DNA from: Cohnella rhizoplanae
GTDB lineage: Bacteria > Bacillota > Bacilli > Paenibacillales > Paenibacillaceae
Reading direction: 5' to 3'
DNA: 64,000 nucleotides
NCBI RefSeq assembly: GCF_948329515.1
Contig: NZ_CAOJCN010000005.1
Span: 1-64,000 of the forward strand
The notes beneath the pieces were generated by a model, which saw only the letters and a list, made by a program, of their open reading frames with translations, had not been told where the DNA came from and made no database searches. This document shows, in pieces, positions 18,023 through 26,803 of this stretch (the stretch's first letter is position 1; each line of letters opens with the position of its first letter). The translations under genes were made by a program, and so were the position numbers.

Positions 18023-18616
18023 TTAATCCTTAAGCAGGGAGAGAAACTCGGACCGCAGCGCCGGACTTCCCCGGAACTGCCCCCGCACGGCGGAAGTGAC
18101 GGTCTTGCTCCCGTACTTCTTCACGCCGCGCGAGCACATGCACAAGTGCTCCCCGTCGACGACGACCATGACGCCGTGGGGCTTCAGCGCGTCGTCTAGG
18201 ATATCGGCGATCTGCGAGGTGATCCGCTCCTGCACCTGGAGCCTGCGCGTCACGGCTTCCACGAGGCGAGCCATCTTGCTCAGCCCCACGATCTTGCCGC
18301 TCGGAATATAGCCGATATGCGCCTTGCCGAAGAACGGCGCCATATGGTGCTCGCACTGGCTATAGTATACGATATCCTTCACGATGACGAGCTCCTCGTG
18401 ATGCTCGTCGAACGTGACGCCGAGTGCGTCCCGCGGATCGATCGCATAGCCGCCGAAGATCTCTTCGTACATGCGCGTGACGCGCGCCGGCGTCTCCTGC
18501 AAGCCCTCGCGCTCGACGTCCTCGCCGATCAGCTTGAGAATCTCGCGTACGTGATGCTCCACCTGCTCGCGGTTTCGCGTGACGTTCGTATTCAGATAGT
18601 CCTTTAATCCGGCCAT
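18023..18616 (-). CDS. folE: GTP cyclohydrolase I
   Basis: This 197-residue zinc enzyme converts GTP to 7,8-dihydroneopterin triphosphate, the first step of folate synthesis, which also feeds the pathway to 7-deazapurines and queuosine. The family signature is clear: SQCEHHMAPFFGKAHIGYIP with a zinc cysteine, and HLCMCSRGV with a second. GLQETPARVTRMYEEIFGGY is the conserved N-terminal stretch. It is full length for the family and ends against a strong terminator. Confidence 0.97.
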   Translation of the reverse strand: MAGLKDYLNTNVTRNREQVEHHVREILKLIGEDVEREGLQETPARVTRMYEEIFGGYAIDPRDALGVTFDEHHEELVIVKDIVYYSQCEHHMAPFFGKAHIGYIPSGKIVGLSKMARLVEAVTRRLQVQERITSQIADILDDALKPHGVMVVVDGEHLCMCSRGVKKYGSKTVTSAVRGQFRGSPALRSEFLSLLKD

Positions 18617-18675
18617 CCTGGGACCCTTCTTTCATCATGGCGGCCGGACGGATCGCCCGCGCGCCGCCGCATCGA

Positions 18676-18912
18676 TTATTTGCGGGGTTTAAAGTTTTGG
18701 TTCTGGTTCTGGTTTTTCATCATTTGCTGGGCCTTTTGCAGCTGCTGCTTGTTCATATTGTAGCCCATCTGCTTGGCCATCTTGGCCAGCATGTCCGGGT
18801 TGCTCTGCATTTTCGTCATCTGGTTGCGCAGGTAGAATACGCCGCCGAGGAAGCCAAGCACAAGCCCGACGATTAACGTCAGAACCGGAATCAGAATATC
18901 CCAAAAGCTCAT
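18676..18912 (-). CDS. yneF: YneF-family small membrane protein (UPF0154)
   Basis: This 78-residue protein has one N-terminal transmembrane helix (about 4-27, GLVLGFLGGVFYLRNQM) and a cytoplasmic amphipathic helix ending in a Lys/Asn/Gln-rich tail. NPDMLAKMAKQMGYNMNKQQ is the family signature. The exact cellular role is not established. The start at 18912 is set by GGAGGT; an upstream in-frame ATG at 18927 overlaps that site. Confidence 0.92.
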   Translation of the reverse strand: MSFWDILIPVLTLIVGLVLGFLGGVFYLRNQMTKMQSNPDMLAKMAKQMGYNMNKQQLQKAQQMMKNQNQNQNFKPRK

Positions 18913-19046
18913 CTGCCATACCTCCAAATTTTACGCATGATTGCGGCTGTCCGTCGACATGGGCATGCGGGACAGCCAGCCTATAATAGCATGAGCCCAA
19001 CCGACTAATCAACCCGGCTGCGGCGCGACTGCAGCGGGACGCCGGA

Positions 19047-20066
19047 TCAATTGAGGACCGACTCGACGAACAGCGTGGGCAGCTTCGCGAGATCGAGCTC
19101 GCGCGCGGCGGAGGACTCGCCCTCCCTGGCGATGACCCGGACGATCGGCCTGCCCGGCAAGCCCCGGTGCTGCGCGACGACGATGCCGATCAACCGGTTG
19201 GAGAGTCTCACCGAGACGCCGTTCGGGTAGACCGACACGATCTTGAGAAATTCGATCAGCACCTCGCGGTCCAGCGCCGTCCCCGAGAGCGCCAGCAATT
19301 GCTCGACCGCCTCGTGCGGCTGCATGCGCGGCCGCTCCGGCGTCCCGTGCACGAGGTTGTCGTACGTATTCACGACCGCCGTGATCTTGGCGTAGACGTG
19401 AATCTCGTCGCCCGACAATCCGCGGGGTTGTCCGCTCCCGTCCGGCGCCTCGTGATGCTGGAACGCGACGTGGGCGGTCAGCAGGCTGTATTCCCGCTTG
19501 AGCTTGAGCAGCTCGAACCCCCGCCATGCATGGTGCGAGCGCCCCTCTTCGATGCCCGGCGCCCCCAGCTTCCCGATGTCGTGGAGCAGCGCGCCCATGG
19601 CAAGCTCCTTGAGCTGAATCATGTTGAGTCCCATATTGGCGCCGACCATCGTCGCCATCATGCAGACATTCATGCTGTGAATGTACATCTCGTTGTCCGC
19701 GGTACGGATATCCGAGAGCTGGACGAGCACGTTCTGGTTGCGCAGCACATCCTCCATCAGTTGATCGACCGACAGGCTGATCGCCCTCGCGTTGAACTCC
19801 TTGCCCGAACGCAGCGCGTTATAGGTGGCGGACATCTGCGCGATCACTGCCTGCTTGGTCTGCTCGGACAGCACCTCGTCCTGCGGAATCTCCTGCTCGC
19901 CCGGCTCCGTGATGTACACCATCGGGACCCCGAGCCTGTGAAGCGTGCTGATCATGAATACCGTCAGTTGAACGCCGGCCGAGAGCAGCACCGTACCGTT
20001 TTCCGAGAATAGCGTCCTGCCGAGCAGCTGCCCCGGCTCGACGCTATCGATGTCGACCAGCTTCAT
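19047..20066 (-). CDS. HD-GYP-like phosphodiesterase-family protein
   Basis: This 339-residue protein has a degenerate N-terminal domain (about 1-110) and an HD-GYP domain (about 120-290). HDIGK and HHEAPDGSGQPRGL are seen, with further histidines in IHSMN and HHAW. HD-GYP proteins hydrolyse cyclic di-GMP. Here the GYP triplet reads Gly-Gln-Pro, so activity may be changed, although the metal-binding HD pair is intact. The start at 20066 follows GGGAGAG. It may act against the diguanylate cyclase at 14.1-15.7 kb, which is inference. AT-rich DNA upstream (20067-20183) holds a plausible promoter. Confidence 0.87.
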   Translation of the reverse strand: MKLVDIDSVEPGQLLGRTLFSENGTVLLSAGVQLTVFMISTLHRLGVPMVYITEPGEQEIPQDEVLSEQTKQAVIAQMSATYNALRSGKEFNARAISLSVDQLMEDVLRNQNVLVQLSDIRTADNEMYIHSMNVCMMATMVGANMGLNMIQLKELAMGALLHDIGKLGAPGIEEGRSHHAWRGFELLKLKREYSLLTAHVAFQHHEAPDGSGQPRGLSGDEIHVYAKITAVVNTYDNLVHGTPERPRMQPHEAVEQLLALSGTALDREVLIEFLKIVSVYPNGVSVRLSNRLIGIVVAQHRGLPGRPIVRVIAREGESSAARELDLAKLPTLFVESVLN

Positions 20067-20183
20067 AGTTACGCTCTCCCATGGATGCAACGGCATATGC
20101 CGATTTTTTCTTTCTACTTTATATATTATCGGCTGGCAGGCCCGTTATAGCAAATAAAGAAATGGAGCGCCTGCGTCCGTTCG

Positions 20184-20228
20184 AAAAAAAACCGCAGCCG
20201 GCGGGGACGCGTCCCCTCAGCTGCGGTC
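20184..20228 (-). terminator. Terminator overlapping the end of queG
   Basis: ACCGCAGC/GCTGCGGT stem whose first arm contains the queG stop codon, followed on the minus strand by eight T residues. Confidence 0.82.
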
Positions 20229-21434
20229 TTCCGCGCGAACGCTCCCGCGGCGCCTCGGCGCCGGCTCCGCGAGCGCGGCCAACCCGCGGACGGCCGCGGC
20301 GCGCACCCGCTCGTCCGCGTCCGCCGAGGCGGCCTCGGCCAGCGCCGCCTCGGCGATCTCGCCGCGGATGCGGCCGAGCGCCCAGGCCGCGGTCGCGCGC
20401 AGCTCGAAGCGCGGATCCTCGCGCAGCACGCGGGCGACCTCACCCGCGGACGCCTCGTCGCGAAAGTTGCCGAGACCGATCAGCGCGTTGCGCTGGATCG
20501 GCTTGCGTCCGCGCCAGGACGCGCTGCTCGCGCCGAACGCGTCCTTGAACGCCCGGTTGCCCATCTGCAGCAGCGGCAGCAGTAGGGGCTTGGCTACCTC
20601 CGGATCGGGCAACGTCTCCGCCTGATGCCTCGAATCGATGCCCCGGTTGATCGGGCATACGATCTGGCAGGTGTCGCAGCCGTACAGCCGGTTGCCCATC
20701 TTGACCATCGCGTCCTCGTCCAGGAGGCCCTTGCTCTGCGTCAGATAGGAGATGCACTTCTGCGCGTTCAGCTGCCCGGGACCGACCAGCGCGCCCGTCG
20801 GACAGGCGTCGATGCAGATGGTACAATCGCCGCATTGGTCCGCGAGCGGCGCGTCCGGAGGCAGCGGCAGATTCGTGATCATCTCGCCGAGATACATCCA
20901 TGAACCGAGCTCGTCGTTCATGATCATGCAATTTTTGCCGCTCCAGCCGATGCCGGCGCGCTCCGCCACGGCGCGGTCGGAGAGCGCGCCGGTATCGACC
21001 ATGGACAGCCAGCGCAGCTCCGGCGCCCGCTCTGACAGCCAGGCGGCCAGCCGCTCCAGGCGTCTGCCGAGCACGCGGTGGTAGTCTTCCCCCCATGCCG
21101 ACCGAGACAGGATGCCGCGGCGGGCGCCCGGCTCGGATACGGGCGGGTTCTTCAGCTTCGACGGGTACGCGACCGCGATCGCGACGATCGAGCGGGGCGC
21201 TTCGAACAGCAGCGTCGGCTGCGTCCGCTTGTCCAGATCCGGTTCCTCGAAGCCCGACTCGTAGCCGAGCTCCCGATGAACCGCGAGCCTCTCCCGCAGC
21301 TCCGGGAAAGGCTCGGCAGACGTCACGCCGATCCGGTCGATGCCCAGCGACTTCGCCGCGGCCAGCATCTCCCTTTTCAACGACGACCAATATGCGGGGC
21401 TGCGGCCGGGAGCCTCGACGCCCTTCGTATCCAA
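20217..21434 (-). CDS. queG: Epoxyqueuosine reductase QueG
   Basis: This 405-residue cobalamin-dependent iron-sulfur enzyme reduces epoxyqueuosine to queuosine in tRNA. Two [4Fe-4S] motifs are present: CGDCTICIDACP and CDTCQIVCP. The N-terminal cobalamin-binding half includes GWSGKNCMI. A C-terminal HEAT/PBS-like repeat (about 310-390) follows, as in several Bacillales homologues. The start is a TTG at 21434 after GAGGAGGGAG. It is last in a minus-strand operon ygaC-sipS-queG with a 21-bp gap to sipS. A queuosine-precursor transporter sits elsewhere in the window (55360). Confidence 0.95.
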   Translation of the reverse strand: MDTKGVEAPGRSPAYWSSLKREMLAAAKSLGIDRIGVTSAEPFPELRERLAVHRELGYESGFEEPDLDKRTQPTLLFEAPRSIVAIAVAYPSKLKNPPVSEPGARRGILSRSAWGEDYHRVLGRRLERLAAWLSERAPELRWLSMVDTGALSDRAVAERAGIGWSGKNCMIMNDELGSWMYLGEMITNLPLPPDAPLADQCGDCTICIDACPTGALVGPGQLNAQKCISYLTQSKGLLDEDAMVKMGNRLYGCDTCQIVCPINRGIDSRHQAETLPDPEVAKPLLLPLLQMGNRAFKDAFGASSASWRGRKPIQRNALIGLGNFRDEASAGEVARVLREDPRFELRATAAWALGRIRGEIAEAALAEAASADADERVRAAAVRGLAALAEPAPRRRGSVRAEDRS

Positions 21435-21455
21435 GGTAACTACTCCCTCCTCGCG

Positions 21456-22040
21456 CTACAGGCCCTTCCAGCGTACGATGGGCCACATGATGAATTCCGT
21501 ACGGCCGAGCAGCAGCGAGGCCGGCACTTCGCCGAACGTACGGCTGTCCTTGCTCGCGCCGAGATGGCGGTTATCTCCCATGATAAAGTATTTCCCGTCG
21601 CCGACCTTCACCGGTCCGAAGTCCCCGTCCTCGATCGGACTGTCCGTATAAGGCTCGACGCGCAGCTCCCCGTTCACGTACAGCTGACCCCCTCTGCCCT
21701 CGATCGTATCGCCGGGCATGCCGATGATGCGCTTCACGAGATACTTCTTCTTGTCCGGCCCGTCGCTGGGATCCTTGAGTATGACGACGTCGCCCGACTT
21801 CGGATCGCCGAGCTCGTAGGCGACCTTGTTCACGAACAACCACTCATGCTCGTACAGCGTGGGCTCCATCGACTCGCCCTTGACCGTGGACAGCCTGAAG
21901 ACGAAGGCCCACAGCAGGATGACGATCGTAAAGGCGATGCCCAGCGCGCGCAGCCACTCCCACAGCTCGCGGCGCCAGGCGGATGCGGGCTTGGCCGAGC
22001 GGGTCCTGCCGGTCTGAGGGATGCCAGATGTCTGCTTCAT
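21456..22040 (-). CDS. sipS: Type I signal peptidase
   Basis: This 194-residue membrane serine protease cleaves signal peptides from exported proteins. One transmembrane helix lies at about 31-50 (GIAFTIVILLWAFVF). The catalytic serine is in GESMEPTL and the general-base lysine in KRIIGMPGD. GDNRHLGASKDSR is the family's last conserved box. Its ATG overlaps the stop of the upstream ygaC-like gene (ATGA), so translation is probably coupled. Confidence 0.95.
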   Translation of the reverse strand: MKQTSGIPQTGRTRSAKPASAWRRELWEWLRALGIAFTIVILLWAFVFRLSTVKGESMEPTLYEHEWLFVNKVAYELGDPKSGDVVILKDPSDGPDKKKYLVKRIIGMPGDTIEGRGGQLYVNGELRVEPYTDSPIEDGDFGPVKVGDGKYFIMGDNRHLGASKDSRTFGEVPASLLLGRTEFIMWPIVRWKGL

Positions 22041-22633
22041 ATGAACGGCTCATTCTCCTTCGCCTGCGGACTGTCTCTCCACTCCCGGTAATACCGTCTC
22101 GCTTCATCGTCGCCGAAGGGATGTCCAAACGCCGCCACCCGCTCGTGCAGCGCGCGCAGCCCTTCCTCCACCTGGCTCCGTACGGATGCGCTGTAACGGT
22201 ACTCTTCCTTGTGCTTGTCGTATTCGTCCCGGTCCAGATCGAGCACCGTGCCTCCTGGCAGCAGCACCACGTCCAGGTCGTAGTCGATATAGGTGAGCAC
22301 GTCGTGGTACCGGTAAGGCGGCGAAGCGACGTTGCAATAATATCGTACGCCCCGGTCTTCGAGCAGCGCCACCACGTTAAACCATTCGCCAGGCAGAAAA
22401 AAAGAAACGGCCGGCACCCGGCTGATCCATTCCTTGCCGTCGGCTTCGCGAATCGGCGTATGGTCGTTCACGTACACCATGATGCCCGCTTCCCGGTGCG
22501 CGGGATGGAGCCTGTCCTCGGGGACCTTCCAGTTCTCGAGCCACATGCGGTGGAGCGAGCCGTTGTGCTTGAAGCTCTTGATCGTACAGCTCTCGTATAT
22601 AGATGTAGATAATAGGCCGCCGCTGCGCTCCAT
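22037..22633 (-). CDS. DUF402 protein, YgaC/NtdP-like nucleotide phosphatase
   Basis: This 198-residue protein is close to Bacillus YgaC and staphylococcal NtdP, which remove phosphates from nucleoside tri- and diphosphates. The conserved start of the domain is KSFKHNGSLHRMW (about residues 19-31), followed by EWFNVVALLEDRGVRYYCN and the acidic YIDYDLDVVLLPGG, expected to bind metal. The start at 22633 (MERSGG) gives the usual length; frames extending to 22681 run into the upstream terminator. First gene of the ygaC-sipS-queG operon. Confidence 0.85.
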   Translation of the reverse strand: MERSGGLLSTSIYESCTIKSFKHNGSLHRMWLENWKVPEDRLHPAHREAGIMVYVNDHTPIREADGKEWISRVPAVSFFLPGEWFNVVALLEDRGVRYYCNVASPPYRYHDVLTYIDYDLDVVLLPGGTVLDLDRDEYDKHKEEYRYSASVRSQVEEGLRALHERVAAFGHPFGDDEARRYYREWRDSPQAKENEPFI

Positions 22634-22676
22634 GCCAAGCCCCCTGCCGTAGAACCAATTAAGATAATATAAGAAA

Positions 22677-22736
22677 AGCATATCTTATGGCCAAAAGCAA
22701 CCGGTATTCGGCGCCTGTCGACACGTAAGATATGCT
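22677..22736 (-). terminator. Probable terminator of the GNAT gene at 22782
   Basis: AGCATATCTTA (22677-22687) and its exact complement (22726-22736) form an 11-bp stem with a 38-nt loop, and the minus-strand exit reads TTTTCTTAT. The loop is long for a terminator. Confidence 0.6.
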
Positions 22737-22781
22737 CTCCTGATTGCAATGCGGTCCAGCGAGGTTCGAGCGTTGAGGCGT

Positions 22782-23204
22782 TCAGCCTGCTACGATGGAT
22801 AACGGACGTTGCGGCGTCACGAGATCGAGCATCTGCTCGCTCACGGATTGATAGAACGGAAGCAGCAATTCATTGTGCTTGTCCACCGCGACAAACACCT
22901 TCAGCACGTTGCGCTGGCGGAAACGCGCATTCATGGCGGTCACGAGCGCGCGGCCCACGCCCTGGCGGCGACGGTCCGGATGAACAGCGATCCGGTACAC
23001 ATAGCCCTTGCTCTGGTCGATCGTGCCGATCATGATCCCGGCAAGCTCGTCGTCCTTAAGCGCCACGAGCACGAGCTCGCTGTCCCAGGACAACTGGCGG
23101 GATAACGCCGACATCGTCTCTTCACAGCATTCCTCCGACAAAGCCACTTTCAGAAGCTCGGATACGGAACGGTAATCCGACAATTGAAAAGTCCGAATCT
23201 GCAT
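22782..23204 (-). CDS. GNAT-family N-acetyltransferase
   Basis: This 140-residue single-domain acetyltransferase shows motif A in VYRIAVHPDRRRQGVGRALV (about 70-89), with the R-x-x-G-x-G/A loop that binds acetyl-CoA pyrophosphate. The N-terminal part (IRTFQLSDYRSVSELL) is typical of small GNAT proteins. The acceptor is unknown. GGGGAG lies upstream of the ATG. It stands alone, divergent from sodA across a 479-bp AT-rich gap. Confidence 0.88.
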   Translation of the reverse strand: MQIRTFQLSDYRSVSELLKVALSEECCEETMSALSRQLSWDSELVLVALKDDELAGIMIGTIDQSKGYVYRIAVHPDRRRQGVGRALVTAMNARFRQRNVLKVFVAVDKHNELLLPFYQSVSEQMLDLVTPQRPLSIVAG

Positions 23205-23603
23205 ATGCTTGTCTCCCCGGATTCAGTTAAAGTAGAGGCTGAACTGTGAACATCGCTTTAACGTCTTTTTATATTACGACAAATTCGTGATTATTTCATG
23301 CTATTTTAGGAATATCGCATAAATTATTTTGGAGAAACGCCGCGCAAAAGAGTGTAAACGCTTTAAATAAACCGCTTACATATGGTTTTACCGAAATATT
23401 CACCGAAAATCGCCGAAAACGCGCTAAAATCGACTTTTAACCGACACGGGTCTTTATTACTTCCATGCCAGTTATATTATGTAAAAACGAGGGCGCAGCA
23501 GGAATGCCTGGCGAAAGTTGTATCGAATAAATCCGCAAAGCGTGGAAATGCTGTTGGAGCGACGCGAGCGCCGTTGGCCCCGGCGACTTTCTATACACCC
23601 ATG

Positions 23604-23632
23604 TTGATTTAGTATCCGAAATCGGAGATAAT
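23604..23632 (+). promoter_or_regulatory. Putative sodA promoter in the 23205-23683 gap
   Basis: TTGATT at 23604-23609, a 17-bp spacer and GATAAT at 23627-23632 lie 52 bases upstream of the sodA start. The rest of 23205-23683 is AT-rich, with no convincing gene. A cre-like string TGTAAACGCTTTA at 23353 misses the final conserved C of the consensus. Confidence 0.5.
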
Positions 23633-23683
23633 ACAAAAGAAGATTTCCAAACCAGATTCATACTTAGAGGAGGCTGTTCCATT

Positions 23684-24295
23684 ATGGCACACGTTCTGCC
23701 CGCTCTTCCTTACTCCAACGACGCACTCGAGCCGCATATCGACGCGCTCACGATGGAGATCCACCACGACCGCCATCACAATACTTACGTAACGAACCTG
23801 AACAAGGCCCTCGAATCCGCTCCGGAACTCGCGGACAAGAGCCTGAACGACCTGATCTCCGACCTGAACGCCGTACCGGAGGCCATCCGCACGGCCGTTC
23901 GCAACAACGGCGGCGGCCACGCCAACCACTCCCTGTTCTGGGAGACGATCGGCCCGAACGCAGGCGGCGCCCCGACCGGCGCGCTGGCTGCCGCGATTGA
24001 CAGCGAGCTCGGCGGCTTCGACAAGTTCAAGGAATCGTTCGCGGCTGCGGCCACGACTCGCTTCGGCTCCGGCTGGGCGTTCCTGGCCGTCGACAAGGCC
24101 GGCAAGCTGAAGGTTTACAGCCTGCCGAACCAAGACAGCCCGATCTTCGAAGGCGAGACGCCGATCCTGGGCCTCGACGTATGGGAGCACGCTTACTACC
24201 TCAAGTATCAGAACAAGCGTCCCGACTACATCGGCGCGTTCTGGAACGTCGTCAACTGGGAAGAAGTCGGCAAGCGTTACGAAGCTGCCAAGTAA
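23684..24295 (+). CDS. sodA: Manganese superoxide dismutase
   Basis: This 203-residue enzyme dismutates superoxide to oxygen and hydrogen peroxide in the cytosol. Metal ligands are visible in [16 protein letters not shown] and [32 protein letters not shown] and the glutamine in NQDSP fit the manganese subgroup rather than the iron subgroup. Full length and without extension, unlike the SodF-like protein at 2405. AGAGGAGG precedes the ATG and a strong terminator follows, so it is monocistronic. Confidence 0.96.
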   Translation: MAHVLPALPYSNDALEPHIDALTMEIHHDRHHNTYVTNLNKALESAPELADKSLNDLISDLNAVPEAIRTAVRNNGGGHANHSLFWETIGPNAGGAPTGALAAAIDSELGGFDKFKESFAAAATTRFGSGWAFLAVDKAGKLKVYSLPNQDSPIFEGETPILGLDVWEHAYYLKYQNKRPDYIGAFWNVVNWEEVGKRYEAAK

Positions 24296-24306
24296 GATAA
24301 GCATGG

Positions 24307-24343
24307 AAAAGCCAGCGCCGTAATTTGAGGCGCTGGCTTTTTT
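24307..24343 (+). terminator. Terminator after sodA
   Basis: AAAAGCCAGCGCC and GGCGCTGGCTTTT form a 13-bp stem ending in a run of T. Confidence 0.95.
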
Positions 24344-24367
24344 GTGCGGTCGTCGCAACTCGGTGCA

Positions 24368-25822
24368 TTAATGCTCCGAGCCGGCGTTCAGCGGACCGAG
24401 CTTGCCGGCGAAGTGGGCGCCGAGCAGCTTGCTGAACACGTTCGGCCACGCAAGCCGCTCGAACTCGGCCGGACCGATCCAGCGATAGCCGGCGGGCAGC
24501 GCGGAATCGGAAGCGTTCAGTTGCGCGTTCGGTTGCAGGACTGCGTCGGATAGCGGAGCTGCGTCGGATACCGGAGCTGCGCCCGGCTGCTGGTCTTCGT
24601 TCGAAGACTGCGCGGCAGGCAAGCCGCGCGGTTCCCCGGCGAATGCAGCCTCGGGCAGGTAGGCCGTTTGCCCTTCAGCGACTTCCGCCGATTCCATCGC
24701 TATTGCTGTTTCCGCTTTTACCGCTGATTCCACCGCCACTGCCTTTTCCGCCGTTATTACCGGTTCCACCGCTGCTGCCGTTTCCTCCGTTGCCGCTGCT
24801 TCGGCGGCTCCCGTCCATTCCGCGGCCTCAGCCGCCGCCTGCGCTGCTCCCCCGTGCACGCGCAGATGCCAGTGCAGATGCGTGAACACATGCTCTGCGT
24901 CGCCCAAGTGGCGCAGCGACTCGGCACGGATGCCCGCGAGCCCCTCGGCGGCCAGCGCAGCCGAGAGCAGCGCCTGCCCCAGCGCGGGAGAATCCCACGC
25001 GTCGCGCTCGGGAGCCACCACATGCGGCAGCTCCCACATCCGCGCGAGCAGCCCGCTCTCCGGGCGCTGGCGCACGAGCACGCGCCCCTGCGCGTCCTGG
25101 ATGAGCGCCGCCAGCCGATGCTCGGGCCGCGGCGGCTTGGCCTTGCTCTTGACCGGCAGCTCGGTCTCGCGGCCGGCCAGGCGGCCCTGGCAATGCGCCA
25201 TGACCGGGCACAGCAGGCAGCTCGGCGACTTCGGCGTGCAGACGAGCGCCCCTAGCTCCATGAGCGCCTGGTTGAAGTCGGACGCCTCGCCCTCCGGGAT
25301 CAGCTCCCGGGCCAGTCCCTCCATGCCGACGCGCACGGCCGGCCGCGCGATATCCTCGTCGATGCAGAAGTAGCGCGACAGCACGCGCATGACGTTGCCG
25401 TCCACCGCGGGCTCCGGCCTGCCGAACGCGATGCTCATGATCGCCCCGGACGTGTACGGACCGATGCCCTTCAAGCCCGCCACGACGCTCTTGTCGTCGG
25501 GCAGCAGGCCGCCGTGCTTGTCCGCGATCTCGCGGGCCGCGGCCTGCAGATTCCGGGCGCGCGAGTAGTAGCCGAGTCCCTCCCACGCCTTGAGCACGTC
25601 TTCCTCGGGAGCGCCGGCCAGCGCGACGATTGTCGGGAATTTCTCCATGAAGCGGTTGAAGTAAGGGATGACCGTGTCCACTCTCGTCTGCTGAAGCATG
25701 ATCTCGGACACCCAGATATGGTAGGGGTCCCGGCTGCGACGCCACGGCAGGTCGCGCTTCGCCTGCTTGTACCATTGCAGCAGTTCCCCGCTGAAAAACG
25801 ATTTGATCTCGCGCTCGTTCAC
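24368..25822 (-). CDS. mutY: A/G-specific adenine DNA glycosylase MutY with low-complexity insertion
   Basis: This 484-residue base-excision repair enzyme removes adenine mispaired with 8-oxoguanine. LPWRRSRDPYHIWVSEIMLQ, QQTRVDTVIPYF, the helix-hairpin-helix GLKGIGPYTSGAI and the catalytic aspartate in VDGNVMRVLSR are present. The [4Fe-4S] ligands are in CTPKSPSCLLCPVMAHC. The C-terminal NUDIX-like 8-oxoG domain is interrupted at about residues 325-442 by an Ala/Glu/Val-rich stretch, which explains the length against about 365 in Bacillus. The GTG start at 25822 follows GGCGGAGAAGC and overlaps the AraC stop (GTGA), so the two are coupled; the frame open to 26080 is shadow. Confidence 0.93.
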   Translation of the reverse strand: MNEREIKSFFSGELLQWYKQAKRDLPWRRSRDPYHIWVSEIMLQQTRVDTVIPYFNRFMEKFPTIVALAGAPEEDVLKAWEGLGYYSRARNLQAAAREIADKHGGLLPDDKSVVAGLKGIGPYTSGAIMSIAFGRPEPAVDGNVMRVLSRYFCIDEDIARPAVRVGMEGLARELIPEGEASDFNQALMELGALVCTPKSPSCLLCPVMAHCQGRLAGRETELPVKSKAKPPRPEHRLAALIQDAQGRVLVRQRPESGLLARMWELPHVVAPERDAWDSPALGQALLSAALAAEGLAGIRAESLRHLGDAEHVFTHLHWHLRVHGGAAQAAAEAAEWTGAAEAAATEETAAAVEPVITAEKAVAVESAVKAETAIAMESAEVAEGQTAYLPEAAFAGEPRGLPAAQSSNEDQQPGAAPVSDAAPLSDAVLQPNAQLNASDSALPAGYRWIGPAEFERLAWPNVFSKLLGAHFAGKLGPLNAGSEH

Positions 25823-26724
25823 GCTTCTCCGCCTTCCTGGTCCTGCGATTCCGCCGTTCCCGCGTCTTCCTTGGCCGCGCCGCCTCCCGCGCCGTAGCCG
25901 AGAACCAGCTTTTTGTATCGGCTGGGGGTCAATCCCGTATAGGCCTTGAACATCCGCGAGAAATAGTAGATTTTCATGCCGATCCGGGCGGCGACGTCCG
26001 AGACGTTGCTGGACGGATCCGCGAGCAGCGTCCGGGCCACCTCCAGACGCCGCTGGTTCACGTACTGGATCGGCGAACAACCCATCAGCCCTTTGAAGAA
26101 TACGATAAAGTAGTTCGGATGCAAATAAATGAGCCCGGCCAAATCCTCCACCGTGATCGTGTCGACGAGATGCTCGTCTACATAGCAGAGCACGGTCTCC
26201 AGCTTCTCGATCTCCGGCGAGAGCGGCGCCCGATGCTCCGAAGCCGCCACGAAATGATCGATGTAAATGGAGATCAGCTCCATGAAGGAGGTCTTGATCC
26301 TAAGTCTTGCGGTCGGCTGCGCGGAGAGCAGGTTGGCGCGGATGCGGGCGAACATGGCGGTCGCCTTGCCGAGGTCGGGGATGCGCACGTGCTCGGGCAT
26401 GCCGATCGCCTGATAGAGCGCCCGGTCCGAGTAGCTCGCGCGGAAGTGGCACCACCAGTAAGACAGCTTCTCTCCGCGCTTCGCCTCGATCCAATGCGCC
26501 TTGCCGGCGAGAAGGAAGCTGAAGGTCCCGGCGATCATGGGAAAAGACCGGTCGTCGATGTGCAGCAGTCCGCTGCCCCCGGTTACGAGCAGCGCCCGGT
26601 TGCAATCGTATATGTCCGGCCGGCCCTCTTCCACCCCCCCGTACTCGTCGAACGATGCCGCGGCGACCTCGAACTGCATCTTTTCGAGATGATTCATTAA
26701 TATGTTAAAATAGCGTATGCTCAT
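25819..26724 (-). CDS. AraC-family transcriptional regulator
   Basis: This 301-residue regulator has an N-terminal cupin-like sensor domain (about 25-155; DIYDCNRALLVTGGSGLLHI) and a C-terminal pair of helix-turn-helix motifs (about 185-285; ITVEDLAGLIYLHPNYFI and NVSDVAARIGMKIYYFSRMF). PSRYKK closes the domain. Such proteins usually sense sugars. The ATG at 26724 follows TGGAG. It is coupled by a 4-base overlap to mutY, an unusual partner. Its target is not evident; the divergent neighbour is a cytochrome c gene. Confidence 0.92.
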   Translation of the reverse strand: MSIRYFNILMNHLEKMQFEVAAASFDEYGGVEEGRPDIYDCNRALLVTGGSGLLHIDDRSFPMIAGTFSFLLAGKAHWIEAKRGEKLSYWWCHFRASYSDRALYQAIGMPEHVRIPDLGKATAMFARIRANLLSAQPTARLRIKTSFMELISIYIDHFVAASEHRAPLSPEIEKLETVLCYVDEHLVDTITVEDLAGLIYLHPNYFIVFFKGLMGCSPIQYVNQRRLEVARTLLADPSSNVSDVAARIGMKIYYFSRMFKAYTGLTPSRYKKLVLGYGAGGGAAKEDAGTAESQDQEGGEA

Positions 26725-26803
26725 GCTTTGCACTCCAGGAAGCTTGTCATAAGATGTCTAGTCGGTTCTATTTATTATACTTAACATTGGGGGCCGGGTA
26801 AAT

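Noticed and set aside
23353-23366. Catabolite-responsive element upstream of sodA
   Set aside because: TGTAAACGCTTTA lacks the final conserved C and lies more than 300 bases from the start.
23382-23612. 76-codon plus-strand frame between the GNAT gene and sodA
   Set aside because: No ribosome-binding site, no recognisable domain, and it overlaps the putative sodA promoter.
25823-26080. N-terminal extension of MutY
   Set aside because: The extra residues are Arg/Gly-rich shadow of the AraC gene; GTG 25822 has a ribosome-binding site and gives the family N terminus.
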